The notes beneath the pieces are model-generated. The model saw nothing but the letters and a program-made list of their open reading frames with translations. It searched no databases and had not been told where the DNA came from. 64,000 bases of DNA from Clarkia xantiana subsp. parviflora (Eukaryota > Streptophyta > Magnoliopsida > Myrtales > Onagraceae). The translations under genes and the position numbers were made by a program. Position 1 is the first letter of the stretch; each line of letters begins with the position of its first letter. The stretch is from contig JAPTYO010000007.1 in assembly GCA_036873135.1 (NCBI GenBank), positions 62,854,383 to 62,918,382 of the forward strand, in the 5' to 3' direction. This document shows, piece by piece, positions 32,250-43,247 of the stretch.

Positions 32250-33870
32250 ATGACGAACAGCATGGTGTCTAGGCATCACCGCCCACCTGGGGGCAATAGG
32301 CGATGGAGACAGCCTATACCTCCAGCAAGGCAGCCTAACCCAGGGAAACTGCCTGTGCAACCAGAGCCTCAAGTAACCCCACAGGCTCCCCAACCCAACA
32401 ACCAAGAAGGAGGACCCTCACGCCCAGCTGGGGCTGAGTCTTCCACAGCCTCAACCCCTTTGGCAAGGAGGCCACAGAGAGAGAGGGAGCAACAGGGAGT
32501 GCCATACCAATACACGGCACCTCCTGAGGGATATTACTATGAGGCGCAACCCCAAGGATATCCATATGGGATGCCGGCCCAAAGGAATGACAACCGCGCC
32601 CACACAACAAACACAAGGCCGGCATACACACAGGGGGCACATACAGCGACTCATGAGGAGGAGCAAATCCCAACAGAAGAACGCCACTCGCACCCTCGAG
32701 CAGGGCAGCGAGAAGAGCAAAGAAGAAATTACCAAGAGCCACCCCCAGAGGGAAGACAGCAATACGTGCCTCCTAGGCAACAACAGAATGCCAGGGCTTA
32801 CACCCCGCTGGGGGCAGACAGACAAGCAAGACCTCCAAGGAGGCAAGAATTCTACGAAGTACCCCAGCAGGGACACCAAGGATACACCTACAGTCCGTAC
32901 CAACACGGACAAGGGATCCTAGCAAGCCCAATCTATAACTACGGAGGCTATCAGAGAGATTACACTTCGACACCGGCATTGATTACTCCGGAGGAAATAG
33001 AGGCAATGATAACAAGGAAAATGAATGAGTCAAAGAAACACGGCTTACATTGTCTAAGTGATAAAACGAACCACCCCTTCACGAGGGAATTGGAGATGAG
33101 CAAGGTGCCGGACTCCCTGCATACAATCCAGATTGCAAAGTACAATGGCAAGGGAGACCCCTTAGAGCATATTCAACAGCATGAAGCCTCCCTATTCGGG
33201 AGAACTACTGATGAAAGATACAAGGCACTCCTATTTCCAAACACCCTATCGGGGGTGGCTTCACATTGGTTCTTTAGCCTACCTTCAGAGAGCATCCACT
33301 CATGGGAGCAGCTAAAGGCGAAATTTCTTCAGAGATATCTAGGAGAAAGGAAGCTCCTCAAAGGAACAGGCTCCATCGATGACGTGAAGCAAGAAAATGA
33401 TGAATCTCTGGCCAATTACTACACTAGGTTTAACCAAAACATAGCAGACATCCAGGGCGACATCACTGAGGGGGAAATAATACGAGCCTTCATTAGAAAC
33501 CTAGGCCGCTTCGGGTCCACGCTGGCAGAAAAGATGGCCAAGAAACCAGCAAGCACCTTAGAGGAGCTAGCAGGGAGAGTAAAAACTCATATAGACCTGG
33601 AGAGGCACAGGGCAAGTAAGAAAGCCAAGATTCAAGCAGCTAAGGAAGACAATGCAAAGCCGAACAGAGGAAAGCCACCTCAGGCACCTCAACACACAAG
33701 GCAGCAGGAATGGCGTCCGCCCTACCAAAGAAATCAGATGGGCGAACCACTGAAGGCTAGGGAAATCAACATCATCAAGTTCATCCCATTGAACGCCACC
33801 CCAGCAACTGTCCTAAAAGAGATGCGAAATCAGAAACTCTGGTCACCCCTGCAAGGTGGAGAGCCCCAAT
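32250..33870 (+). pseudogene. Tat-1 gag, first part
   Basis: The ATG at 32250 is the first after the PBS. The first 260 or so residues are Pro/Gln/Arg-rich and likely disordered. The Gag core (about residues 285-450) has AKYNGKGDPLEHIQQHEASL, HWFFSLP, FLQRYLGERKLLKG, SLANYYTRFNQN and EGEIIRAFIRNLG. This core assembles the particle. The frame then loses register by one base around 33845-33870, just before the zinc knuckle, which continues in the frame starting at 33869. A length change in the short C run near 33847 would account for it. The 565-codon ORF therefore ends in about 35 aberrant residues. Confidence 0.88.
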
Positions 33871-35494
33871 GGTGGGGACGCACAAGGACAGATGGTGTGA
33901 TAACCATGAAGCATACGGGCATGACACGAACGAATGCTTCAGCCTAAAGCTAAGCATCAACAATGTCATCCAAAGGGGAGAACTAAAGCAGTTCGTGGAT
34001 CATGGGGGCAACAGCATACAGTTAGGGCCATCATACAGGGACAAAGGAAAAAGCAAGGTAGACTACAATCCTCCACCTAACAAGAGGGGAACCATAAACA
34101 TGATACACGGAGGAGTGGCATCAGGTGGCCCAACTGCTAATGCAAGGGAGGTTTACGCATCCAAACTGTGTTCAGCGCCAAGGTGGAGGAAAAGGCCAAG
34201 AGAAGGAGAGGAGATGAAGATTGAATTCTCGGAGAAGGACAAGAGCCACATTGTCTTCCCACATGACGATGCGTTAGTCATCACAATAGACATTGATAAT
34301 TTTGATGTAAAGAGAATACTGGTAGATGGGGGCAGCTCGGCAGACCTCCTAAGCCTAAGGGTCCTAGAGGAAATAGGGAAAACGAAGGCAGACATCAAAC
34401 CAGTCAACTTCCCTCTGGTTGGCTTCTCAGGGGCAACAAGTTACCCCCTGGGAATGATAACCCTGCCAGTGACCATGGGCCAAGGATGGACACAGCTGAA
34501 GGTGAACGTTAACTTCTTGGTGGTTGAAAGCCTTGGAGCCTACAATGGGATCCTAGGAAGAACAACCATAAATCCATACGAAATCGTACCATCCACCGTA
34601 CACCAGAAATTGAAGTACATCACTGAGAATGGAGTTGGAGAAGTCCTGGGTGACCAGTGCACTGCAAGGCAGTGCTACGTCAATTCCATGAGACGCGGAT
34701 CACACAGGACAGACACAGTGGCAATGGTCATGGTAGGGACCGACCAAGGCAACAAGAAGGTGATGAAGAGACAAAGGCAAAGAAAGATGAAGAACGGAGT
34801 TACACTCCGCCTGAGCAAGCAGTTTTTTCAAAGAATGGCTAAGAAGAAACACATGAGCAAGGCTGTAAAGGTAACAAGCATACCTTGGCAACCAGAAAGC
34901 GCACAAGGAAAAAGAACAAGGGACTCCATCATAAGAGGCTTCCGACACATCGATGACATCAAGCAAATGCCGAGGGAGCCAATGTCAAGCTACTTCGAAA
35001 GGTTCTCCAGTTATGGTGCTAACATGGACATCACAAGAAGGGAAGCCGTCAGAGCCTTCACTAGAAACATGCATCCAAACTCATTTGAAGCGTATGGAGG
35101 CCTTTATGAGATGGTCATGACAAGCACGATGAGAGAGCTCAAGGAAAAGCTAGACAAGGCATTTGCAAAGGAGATGGAGCAGCCGGAGGAAGTCCCGGAG
35201 AAAGAAAGAGAGACTGACACACTGGAAGGAGGTGTAAATTTCAAATTCACACCCCTTACAGTGAGCATAGAAGAACTTTTTCAGAAGTACCTCAAGGAAG
35301 AGCTACCCACATGCAGAGAAGAGGGCAAGGCCTTCCTAGGAAGAGATGCACAGGGATGGTGTGAGTACCATGGGACCTGGGGGCATCAGACTAACAACTG
35401 CATGGTGCTAAAGATAGAAGTGAAGGAGATGATTTACAATGGAGGCCTAAAGGAGTACGTGGCAACAGACAAACTGACCACCCCATATCCTTAG
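33869..35494 (+). CDS. Tat-1 knuckle-protease-second Gag-like module
   Basis: This 541-codon frame continues gag after a one-base register change. A zinc knuckle comes first (C10, H13, H18, C23, a CHHC spacing). An aspartic protease follows with the active motif D153-G-G-S-S-A-D, a flap-side FPLVGFSGATSYPLGMITLP and the YNGILGRTT segment. RT should come next. Instead residues 364-435 repeat the late Gag core (HIDDIKQ, SSYFERF, REAVRAFTRN, STMRELKEKL). A second CHHC knuckle follows at C498, H501, H506, C511 with the same spacing as the first. It ends in a stop at 35494. No RT, RNase H or integrase motifs follow. The sequence is open throughout, suggesting it was maintained after the loss of pol. 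Confidence 0.85.
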   Translation: MVGTHKDRWCDNHEAYGHDTNECFSLKLSINNVIQRGELKQFVDHGGNSIQLGPSYRDKGKSKVDYNPPPNKRGTINMIHGGVASGGPTANAREVYASKLCSAPRWRKRPREGEEMKIEFSEKDKSHIVFPHDDALVITIDIDNFDVKRILVDGGSSADLLSLRVLEEIGKTKADIKPVNFPLVGFSGATSYPLGMITLPVTMGQGWTQLKVNVNFLVVESLGAYNGILGRTTINPYEIVPSTVHQKLKYITENGVGEVLGDQCTARQCYVNSMRRGSHRTDTVAMVMVGTDQGNKKVMKRQRQRKMKNGVTLRLSKQFFQRMAKKKHMSKAVKVTSIPWQPESAQGKRTRDSIIRGFRHIDDIKQMPREPMSSYFERFSSYGANMDITRREAVRAFTRNMHPNSFEAYGGLYEMVMTSTMRELKEKLDKAFAKEMEQPEEVPEKERETDTLEGGVNFKFTPLTVSIEELFQKYLKEELPTCREEGKAFLGRDAQGWCEYHGTWGHQTNNCMVLKIEVKEMIYNGGLKEYVATDKLTTPYP

Positions 35495-35755
35495 TTTCAT
35501 ATTTAGCACTTTACATGTTCAAGCTTTCTAAGTTTTCCAAAAACAACTTTTGAGAAGGAGAGCTCACGAAGTTACTCCAACTCTACAACTATCTTTGATT
35601 TCCTCCAAAGGGTGCCTTGATCCACCCAAGGCATCCCATGTGTACATAAAGCCTTGAATGCTCCTAATGAAGTAGAAGTTACTCAAAAGTATTTTTTAAA
35701 GAAGGAGATGATATAATCATTGAGTTATCCTTGCACAGATATGACGTCAAGTCAA
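35495..35755 (+). other. Tat-1 spacer after the sense ORF
   Basis: No ORF and no recognised motif; leads into the tandem arrays. Confidence 0.5.
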
Positions 35756-36300
35756 CAACACCTTCAGCGCCACCAAGAGCGTATCTTGAGAGTAGTTCCA
35801 AAAACTACGAACCCTGTGCTCTCCGGGAGCCTATCCCGCGAACAGATTCGACGCCCCCAAGAGCGTATCTTGAGAGTAGTTTTTATACTACAACCTTCGA
35901 CGCCCCCAAGAGCGTATCTTGAGAGTAGTTTTTATACTACGACCCTCGACGCCCCCAAGAGCGTATCTTGAGAGTAGTATTCATACTACGACCTTCGACG
36001 CCCCCGAGAGCGTATCTTGAGAGTAGTTTCTATACTACGACCTTCGACGCACCAAGAGCGTATCTTGAGAGTGGTTTCCAAAAACTACGAATTTCGACGC
36101 CCCCAAGAGCGTATCTTGAGAGTGGTTTCTAAAACTACGACCCTCGACGCCCCCAAGAGCGTATCTTGAGGTAGATTTGCAACCTACCAGATTCGACGCC
36201 CCCAAGAGCGTATCTTGAGGTAGAAAAAACACTACCAGATTCGACGCCCCCAAGAGTGTATCTTGAGGTAGATTTCAAACTACCAGCTTCGACGCCCACC
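35756..36300. repeat. Tandem array, about 49-bp unit
   Basis: About eleven units, 43-49 bp, each with gcccccaagagcgtatcttg followed by a short inverted pair such as 'gtagtttttatactac'. The unit's partial palindrome could form a hairpin. It lies between the sense ORF and the 3' end of the antisense gene. Confidence 0.9.
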
Positions 36301-36610
36301 TAGAGCGTATCTTTGGTCTAACTACTGGTGCCCTCCGGGAGCGTATCAACAGTATTAACCGCCCACCTAGAGCGTATCTTTGGTCTAACTACTGGTGCCC
36401 TCCGGGAGCGTATCTCGTGAACAGTATTAACCGCCCACCTAGAGCGTATCTTTGGTCTAACTACTGGTGCCCTCCGGGAGCGTATCTCGTGAACAGTATT
36501 AACCGCCCACCTAGAGCGTATCTTTGTTCTAACTACTGGTGCCCTCCGGGAGCGTATCTCGTGAACAGTATTCAACGCCCACCAAGAGCGTATCTTTGGT
36601 CTAGCAATAC
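36301..36610. repeat. Tandem array, 72-bp unit
   Basis: Four to five units of 72 bp containing ctggtgccctccgggagcgt and cgcccacctagagcgtatct. It shares the core GAGCGTATCT with the preceding array, twice per unit. Confidence 0.9.
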
Positions 36611-37015
36611 CATACATACCATTCAAAAGGTATCAGAAGAGATCATTACACCATACTAAGAAGGATCCCATGAGAAAGTAATTTCAAAGTAAAGTGGTAT
36701 GAAGAACACATAATGTTTTTTCTTGATGAAATAGCAGGTATGGCATGAAGGAAAACACAAAAGATGGATAAGTGAAGGAAAACACAAAAGAAGGATAAGT
36801 AAAGGAAACACACCAAGAGAAGAGTCCATAATCAAAAGAGTACGTACAAAAGCATATGAAGTACCCATGAAAAGGCAAGTGAACCACACAGCCAACGACA
36901 CAATACGACAAAGGAAAGCAACACGAAATCCCACAGCAACCCCAAAAGATACTCAACCCATCAAAGGGGAGAAAGAGTATGGTCGTATATACAAAGATAG
37001 TAAGATGTCAATACA
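36611..37015 (-). other. Probable 3' untranslated region of the Tat-1 antisense gene
   Basis: Directly downstream, on the minus strand, of the stop at 37016. It includes three short repeats of 'ggaaaacacaaaagatggataagt'-like sequence (36750-36815). No ORF is supported. Confidence 0.45.
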
Positions 37016-38019
37016 TCAACCAGAGCCCTCTGGTTTGTCACCCTGACCCCCTGAGGCCGAACCACCAGCAGAGATGGAGGAAGAGGAGGAAGAGTCTGAA
37101 GTGTCAATATCCACAGGCGTAGCATCCACCTGTGTAGGGGCAGGCTCGTCTGCAACAGCAGCCTGACCCCTAAGGACAACCATGTAACCGGTAGCGTACG
37201 GTCCAAAATCACCAAGATCGCCAACCGGAAACTGAGGATCAATGCGAAAAATATGATCAACGAGATACTCACCAAACTGGTTCATCTCTTGAGTAAGCCG
37301 CACACTGTAGTCAGCAGTAAAGGCAGAGGAAGCCTTGTACTCAGACACTGCAATAGTCCTCTCCTCTGCCCGGCACCTTGCCTCTAATTTCCACAACTCC
37401 TCAGAATGGAGTGAAGATGCGACCTCAGACTCCCGGCGTAAGCTACCTACGGTAGTCTCAAGTAAAGACACTTGGTCTCTGAGCTCTTGCATCTTCAGAT
37501 CGGACAAGCGTGCCTTCTCAGTGGCAGTGGCAAGCTCCGCCTTCAGGGACACCTGGCTGTCCACAAGAGCCTTCTTCTCGTCGGATAGCTCGAGCACAAG
37601 GGATGACATGTTCACCATGTCAGACATACCCTGAAAATTTAAACAAGAGATGAGTAACTGGAAAAGCAACCACATGAAAGTAAAAAGGAGAAAGCGAGGA
37701 ACCACTCACAGGCAAATAACGGGATAGTACACCTTGAACGAAACGCCGGGTTTCCCCAGGTAGGGCTGGGCATAAAAACCGGTTCGGGCGAACCGAACCG
37801 GAACCAAACCGGAACCGAACCAATACAAACCGGTTCTGACTGAACCGGTTCTTAAATGGTTCGGTTTTGATAAGGAATATATGGAGCGGTTTTCAACTGG
37901 TTCAAAACAGGTTCCGAACCGGTTTTGAACCAGTTTTTCAGAACCACTTTTATTACATAAAGCCTAAATTATTAAATAGTAACACACTCTTGCATCTTTT
38001 TTTTTTTTTGTAGATAAAA

Positions 38020-38465
38020 GGGCTATAAACAAGCCGAGTATCCGGCAAGCTCGACTCGACTCAGTTTACTCGAGCTCGAACTCGAACGAGCCTTAATTTT
38101 TCAAGCTCGAGCTCGACTCGGTGCCATACTTGACATGTTCGAGTTCGGCTCGATAAGGTTAAAAATTCAATTAAATAATAAATGGTGCATCTTAGCTCGA
38201 CGTCGAACTCTTCCTCGACTCAATATATACATATATAATATTATTACGTAAAACTCGAAAAACTCAAACTCGAACTCGACTCGAATATGCAAAACAAAAA
38301 AGCTCGATTAAGCTCGCGAGCCTCTCGATTCGAGTACAAGTGAACTCGAACTCGACTCGGTATCAAAAAAAGTTTAACTCGACTCGAAATTTAGCGATTC
38401 GAATTTGAATATCGACCAAACCGATCTCGAGAAGTTCACGAGTAGCTTGAATCGTTTACACCCAT
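38020..38465. mobile_element. Probable nested hAT-like MITE
   Basis: Ends gggctataaacaagccgag and, inverted, tgggtgtaaacgattcaag are loosely complementary, and the body is packed with 'ctcgagctcg' and 'aactcgactcg' motifs typical of one hAT MITE class. No convincing TSD is seen (tgtagata against ggtagatc). Confidence 0.45.
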
Positions 38466-38544
38466 AGGTAGATCTTTCACTATTTGGGTTTGGTTCATAC
38501 GTAGCAGGTTTGTTTACTTATATATAGTTATTATATATTATGTT

Positions 38545-39166
38545 TAGGGATGGCAACGGGTCTCGGGGCCCCGCTGACCCGCGGGGCCCCGACCCGGTTT
38601 TGACCCGAGGACCCGCCGACCCGCGGGTCACGGGTCGGGTTCGGGGCGGGGCGGACCCGGGTCGGGTCCGGGTCTAGGGACACGGGGCCCCGTTGACCCG
38701 CCCCGAAATGCCTATATATATATTTTTTAATTTTTTTTTTAAATGTTAGTATAATGTAACATTTACTAAACAATATGGTTAATATAGTACCTATATAAAT
38801 AATATGAACAAAATTATAAATAGATGTATATTTAGATTATTAGGATTTGTTAATTTGGATTTGAATTTGTATTTGGTGATGAATTTGATGTGTTTGTATT
38901 TGATTGATGTTAGATTTATGGTTTGAAGTTATGTATAATGTAATATTTTGGCAAAAAAAAAATTGTATTTAATATTGAGAAGTGAAAAAAAAAAAAAAAA
39001 TTGTTCACGGCGGGTCGGGGCCCCGCGGGTCGACCCGCGGGATATTTGACCCGCCCCGCCCCGACCCGGGAGGTACACTTACCCAGGTCCGGGTCAGCCA
39101 GGCTGACCCGCGGGGCGGGTCCGGGGCTGCGAAAACCCGCCCCGACCCGCCCCGTTGCCATCCCTA
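38545..39166. mobile_element. Nested hAT-like MITE, 622 bp
   Basis: TIRs TAGGGATGGCAACGGG at both ends and a perfect 8-bp TSD ATTATGTT (38537-38544 and 39167-39174). The arms are rich in 'gacccgcggggc' repeats, strongly G/C-rich against an AT-rich centre. Confidence 0.95.
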
Positions 39167-41228
39167 ATTATGTTACCTCATATCAGTTCTACAATCAATT
39201 GAGTTTAGTTTTGAACTCAAAACTTAACTCAGGAATAGTTCTATATTGGCTGTATATTTTGAATTTTAGTAAAAAAAAAGGTGTATATTTTGAATTTTAG
39301 TAAAAAAAAAAAAGAAAAAAGGTTCATAACCGGTTCGAACCGGTTCAAAACCGGTTCTCCTATGGTTCGGCTCTAGGACCTAAAATCTGGTTCGGTTCTT
39401 ACCTGATACAGAAAACCAACTGAACCTAAAATCTGGTTCCAGTTCGGTTCTGAACCGGTTCGGCCAAGAACCGAACCATGCCCAGCCCTATCCCCAGGAG
39501 ACTTAGGCTGAGCAACACGATCACCAGGAGGGATGGCACCGCGAAGCACACGGATACCAACCTCCGGAGTGCGCAATGAAGACCCGCTATCAAGGTGGAA
39601 CTCCTTCAACCCAGCAAAAGGAGTCCACTCAGACCCAACGATATCCTCGTCAGTAAGGCGTGCGAAATCCTTCCGACTCAAAGCCGGAGGCCCACCTATA
39701 CAAAAAAAGTAAGATACAGAAAAACATAAACATAGAAGCGTCGATTACAGGGAGGAGGTCGAACCTGACGACCGTGCCCTCGGCTGGAGGGCAGGGGAAC
39801 CATCACCAACAGGTCGCTTCCCTTTATCAGCTCGGGAAGGCACCTCTTCGACCACCATCTCTTTGTCACGAGACAGGGTCGGAGGACGAACAACAGGCGG
39901 AGAAGGATCTGCAACTTTCTTCCTCTTGACAGCCGAGGCCCCGGCCTCAGAGTCAGACCTCTGTGACTTGGACTTCGAAGGTCCATAGCCCTTGCCTACG
40001 GAGACAACCCTCTCGGTCACCAGGGGAGAGTGCCCTAACAATGCAAGAAAAACAAGAATAAGAAAAACACAAGTATACCATAAAGAGGCAAGGAGAAGGA
40101 AGTATACCAGAGGCCCCAGCAGTTTTCCCAAGCATGGGGGACTTCTTCAGGGTAGAGCTAGATGGAGCCCTCCTCTTGCTCAGATCGACCAGTGCCGCCT
40201 GCACGTTATATGTTTTCCCGTGAAACCAACCTACAAGGAAAAAGCAGAAAGTAAATGCAGATGAGAAGACTAAGTAACATACCGAACCCCCGGAGTCAGG
40301 AGTCAAACTGATCCCTGCTTCATAAAGATCCGTCTCAGTCACTAAGGACACAGGGCAGTATGACTGGGTCCTGTTGCTCTCATAGATGGCCTTCATAGTC
40401 TCTAAATCCGCGGAAGAGAACTCCCCGAAGGCAGGCCAGCCGTCTGACCGATCCTCATTCAAGACTGACCAAGTAACATACCGATCCGTAATGAAGAAAT
40501 AATGTTTGGCCCAGTGGCTCGCTGAGTTATCGCTCCGGGCCACGAAGCGAAGAGAAGTATTCCACTCAACCCCACTCAACCCAAAGTCAGCAAACCGGGA
40601 ATCTTTGAGGGATGGGTACCGAGTTACAAAACTCGCAAAGCCTACCTTCCTCTGATATTGGAATCGATAAAAGCAGCGGAACAAAACCAGTGAGTACTTC
40701 CAGGAGTACCAGTGGCATAACACCCGGAAGCCCACCCAGATACGGATAGCACTAGGAGCAAGGTTCACAGGGGGAATCCTAAAGAACCTACTCAATTCTA
40801 CAAGATCATCGCAGTAAGGCAGCTGCAATCCAAATCGAATCTGGGAAGGGTAAACAACGACCTTCCCCCTGGGAGGCTCTGTCACTGTCTGGCGGGTATT
40901 CCCCAAGGAGGGGAGGAAAGGATATAGAGGCTCATCTAAGGGGCAGATATCACCTAAAGTAACGTGCTCGTTATAATCAGACCTAGTCAGGTGGTTCTCC
41001 GACAAAGCAGCGAGACCTAAGTCAAAGGTAGCAGGAAATCCCAAAGTTCGAATCAAGTTTCGACTAACACCCCGGCTCAGTTTGCGACACTAAGCTAATG
41101 ACAGGAAAGGAAGTAATGCGACGAATAGAAGAGAAGAGAGACTTACTCATCCTTCGAAGGATGTAACGCCTTTGCAGAGTTTGCGTACGGGGACACCACC
41201 AGGAATACAGTACCTGCCACGGCATGAT

Positions 41229-42670
41229 AGATGTCAAAACAAGAAAATTTTCGAAAAAGCGGGAGTACCCCGGTACTCGACCAACAACAACAACCAAAGA
41301 TCCGAAGACATCCAACAAAGGTAACAAACATGCGCCAAGGACACCACGACAACCAAATCGGACGATTTTGTCCGAACCAAAAGTCAGTTCCCGGGCAAAA
41401 TTACAATTACGCCCTCCAACGGAAATCAACACACAAATGGCGCCTCGACATCAAATTCAAAACGGGAATAGTCTAATCGGACAAAAAACTATCTCCGGAC
41501 GACTGGCCAAATTTTTTTCCCTAAATCCACGACTAGCTACGGCTATCCACGGCAATCACATATCCAATCAAGTATCGGCAATCGAATATCGACAATTCAA
41601 AAATCAACATTTTACACGGTAACGGGAAGGAAAAGGGTGGACCTTCGGAAAACCCGACCCGATGTGATAAACGGGTCCGGATTTCAAGTAGGAAGACCGC
41701 CAGAAATCAGCCCCTCGCCGGAAATTGTCCTCCGCCGCTGTCGCCGGAGCTGAGTTCAGTCGCCCCACCTCAGCCACGTCCCGGTGCGAGCTGGTCGGAA
41801 TCGCCCGCGTCGGACCTCGCCTCCGCCGTGCCCCGTCGATCGCCAGCCACGCCTCAGCCCAGCGCCACCGTCGTCCTGGTCTGCTGGCTCAACTGCTCTC
41901 CACGCCGCCGCGATCCAAGCCGCCGTCCCAATCAGCAGCTGCCGCCTTCGTCCCGTGCCGGTGGCCTCTCCTCACTCGAGTTGCTGGCCGGAATTTCTGG
42001 TCCTCCACCGGAATTTTGGCCGGCCCCCCTCCCTTGGTGTGCAAGAATGCCTCCCTTGGTCTCCAAGTGTGAGGAAAAAGGAAAAAGATGACAATGGTGG
42101 CTAAGTGAGGTATTTTCTATACTCCTCTATATATTTGAAAAGGTGTAGGGTTTTTTAAAGTGACATAATCACAACCCTCCATTTAGAATTAGATGAGATC
42201 TAAGGGTTAAAGGAAAACTATCATCTTTACCTCCCTTAGACTATGGTTAGGCATATCTCCACTCAAGTTAACATCCCATGGGTTTATTTTTAAGCATCCC
42301 ATACTTAGAAAAATTTTAGACCAAAATTAAATTTTTCTCCACTTAGATAAATCCCGGCATGAAATTGAAGTATGAATCGCTTAGCTGTATTCGTATTGCA
42401 TCCCTATGCGAGCGTGTATTTTTCGAGTATACGCCCGTAGCAAGGATAGATTTACTATTTCCACCTCAGACGGACGCGTGCTTGGACACGTGTCCGTACT
42501 ATTCTGACGTTTACAATTCCTCTATCTTATAAGGCAGGGGGCAGAGTCAGAGGCACACATCCATGGGTAAGTAAGCATTCAGACGAAAGGTAATTCAAAT
42601 TGCGCGTGTCATACCATCCTAAAATAGAGTCAATCAAGGGTCAGGCCATTGGTTGACTCGGGGGCATGTG
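41229..42670 (-). promoter_or_regulatory. Upstream region of the Tat-1 antisense gene
   Basis: Between the antisense exons and the right LTR. A TATA-like TATATAG lies on the minus strand (42128-42134), followed downstream by a C/G-rich leader (41700-42090). The plus-strand ORFs in that leader are Pro/Arg-rich artefacts. A G-rich tract (gactcgggggca, 42657-42668) at the right edge is the sense-strand polypurine tract of Tat-1. Confidence 0.5.
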
Positions 42671-43247
42671 ATGGATATACGCCCAATTTGAACCCGTTGA
42701 CTTCCGAATCGTTTCATTTTGATCACCCCGTTAATGATTGTAAATCAAAACTTCAACCCGAACACCCCGCGAAAACACCAACGGTCCGGACGAGGCCGGA
42801 ATACTCGTCCGGACAAGTTAGACTCACCTAGGTGAGGTCGGGTGGCCACACCCGACCTCCCCTAGGGAAGATCGGGTGGGCCAACCCTATCTCCCCTAGG
42901 AGGGGTTGGGTGGCCACACCCAACCCCTACCCTTGGGGGTCGGATTTTCCTCCCCCCCAAGGGCCCCGACACTGTTTTTAGACTCCCATACTCGGTTTAT
43001 TTCCGCCAACCTTCTCCGTACCCTAAGGTCTTAATTACGTGTTTAAAGGTTAATTAATTGTGTTTAAAGGTTAACGATGTCATTAAGCCACCTTAATGAC
43101 ACCGTTGCCTATAAATACAACTCTTCCACTATTCATTTGATCATCTTGACAAGTTGCATAATTTTGCTCTGACATCTCTCTAGCTTTATCTCTCTAAAAC
43201 CGTACTGACTTAGGCATCAGAGAGGGTTCATCAGGCACCACCCCCCT
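42669..43247 (+). repeat. Tat-1 3' LTR, left part (split by Tat-2)
   Basis: Near identical to 31415 onward, with one 36-bp tandem unit fewer. It breaks after CCCCT (43243-43247), the TSD of Tat-2, and resumes at 54777. Confidence 0.93.

Larger units (their letters stand above)
37761..39490. mobile_element. hAT-like non-autonomous element, 1730 bp, in the antisense gene
   Basis: Perfect TIRs TAGGGCTGGGCAT are flanked by a perfect 8-bp TSD TCCCCAGG (37753-37760 and 39491-39498). Subterminal regions are full of ccggttcg/cgaaccgg repeats. With one TSD copy removed, the interrupted exon reads through in frame, which independently supports both calls. Two other elements are nested inside (38020-38465 and 38545-39166). 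Confidence 0.95.
37016..41091 (-). pseudogene. Tat-1 antisense accessory gene, spliced, disrupted by a MITE
   Basis: The gene lies opposite to gag. Exons, read on the minus strand, are about 41091-40283, 40230-40108, 40034-39765, 39695-39491 joined across the MITE to 37752-37710, and 37630-37016. Acceptors end in TAG or CAG; donors GTATAC, GTTCGA and GTGAGT keep phase. The first intron's best donor (GTATGT) is one base out of phase. The first coding exon, near 41228, is not resolved. The first domain (VYPSQIRFGLQLPYCDDLVE, then HWYSWKYSLVLFRCFYRF) resembles the 'putative gypsy type transposon' family (PF04195). A basic Ser/Pro linker and a C-terminal coiled coil rich in E, K, L and A follow, with an acidic Ser-rich tail. 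Function unknown. Reading through the MITE breaks the frame. Confidence 0.75.

Noticed and set aside
32335..32912. Minus-strand ORFs of 135-153 codons opposite Tat-1 gag
   Set aside because: Shadow frames of the Pro/Gln-rich Gag N-terminus.
41725..42104. Three overlapping Pro/Arg-rich plus-strand ORFs
   Set aside because: C/G-rich sequence that probably forms the leader of the antisense gene; no domain and no codon bias.
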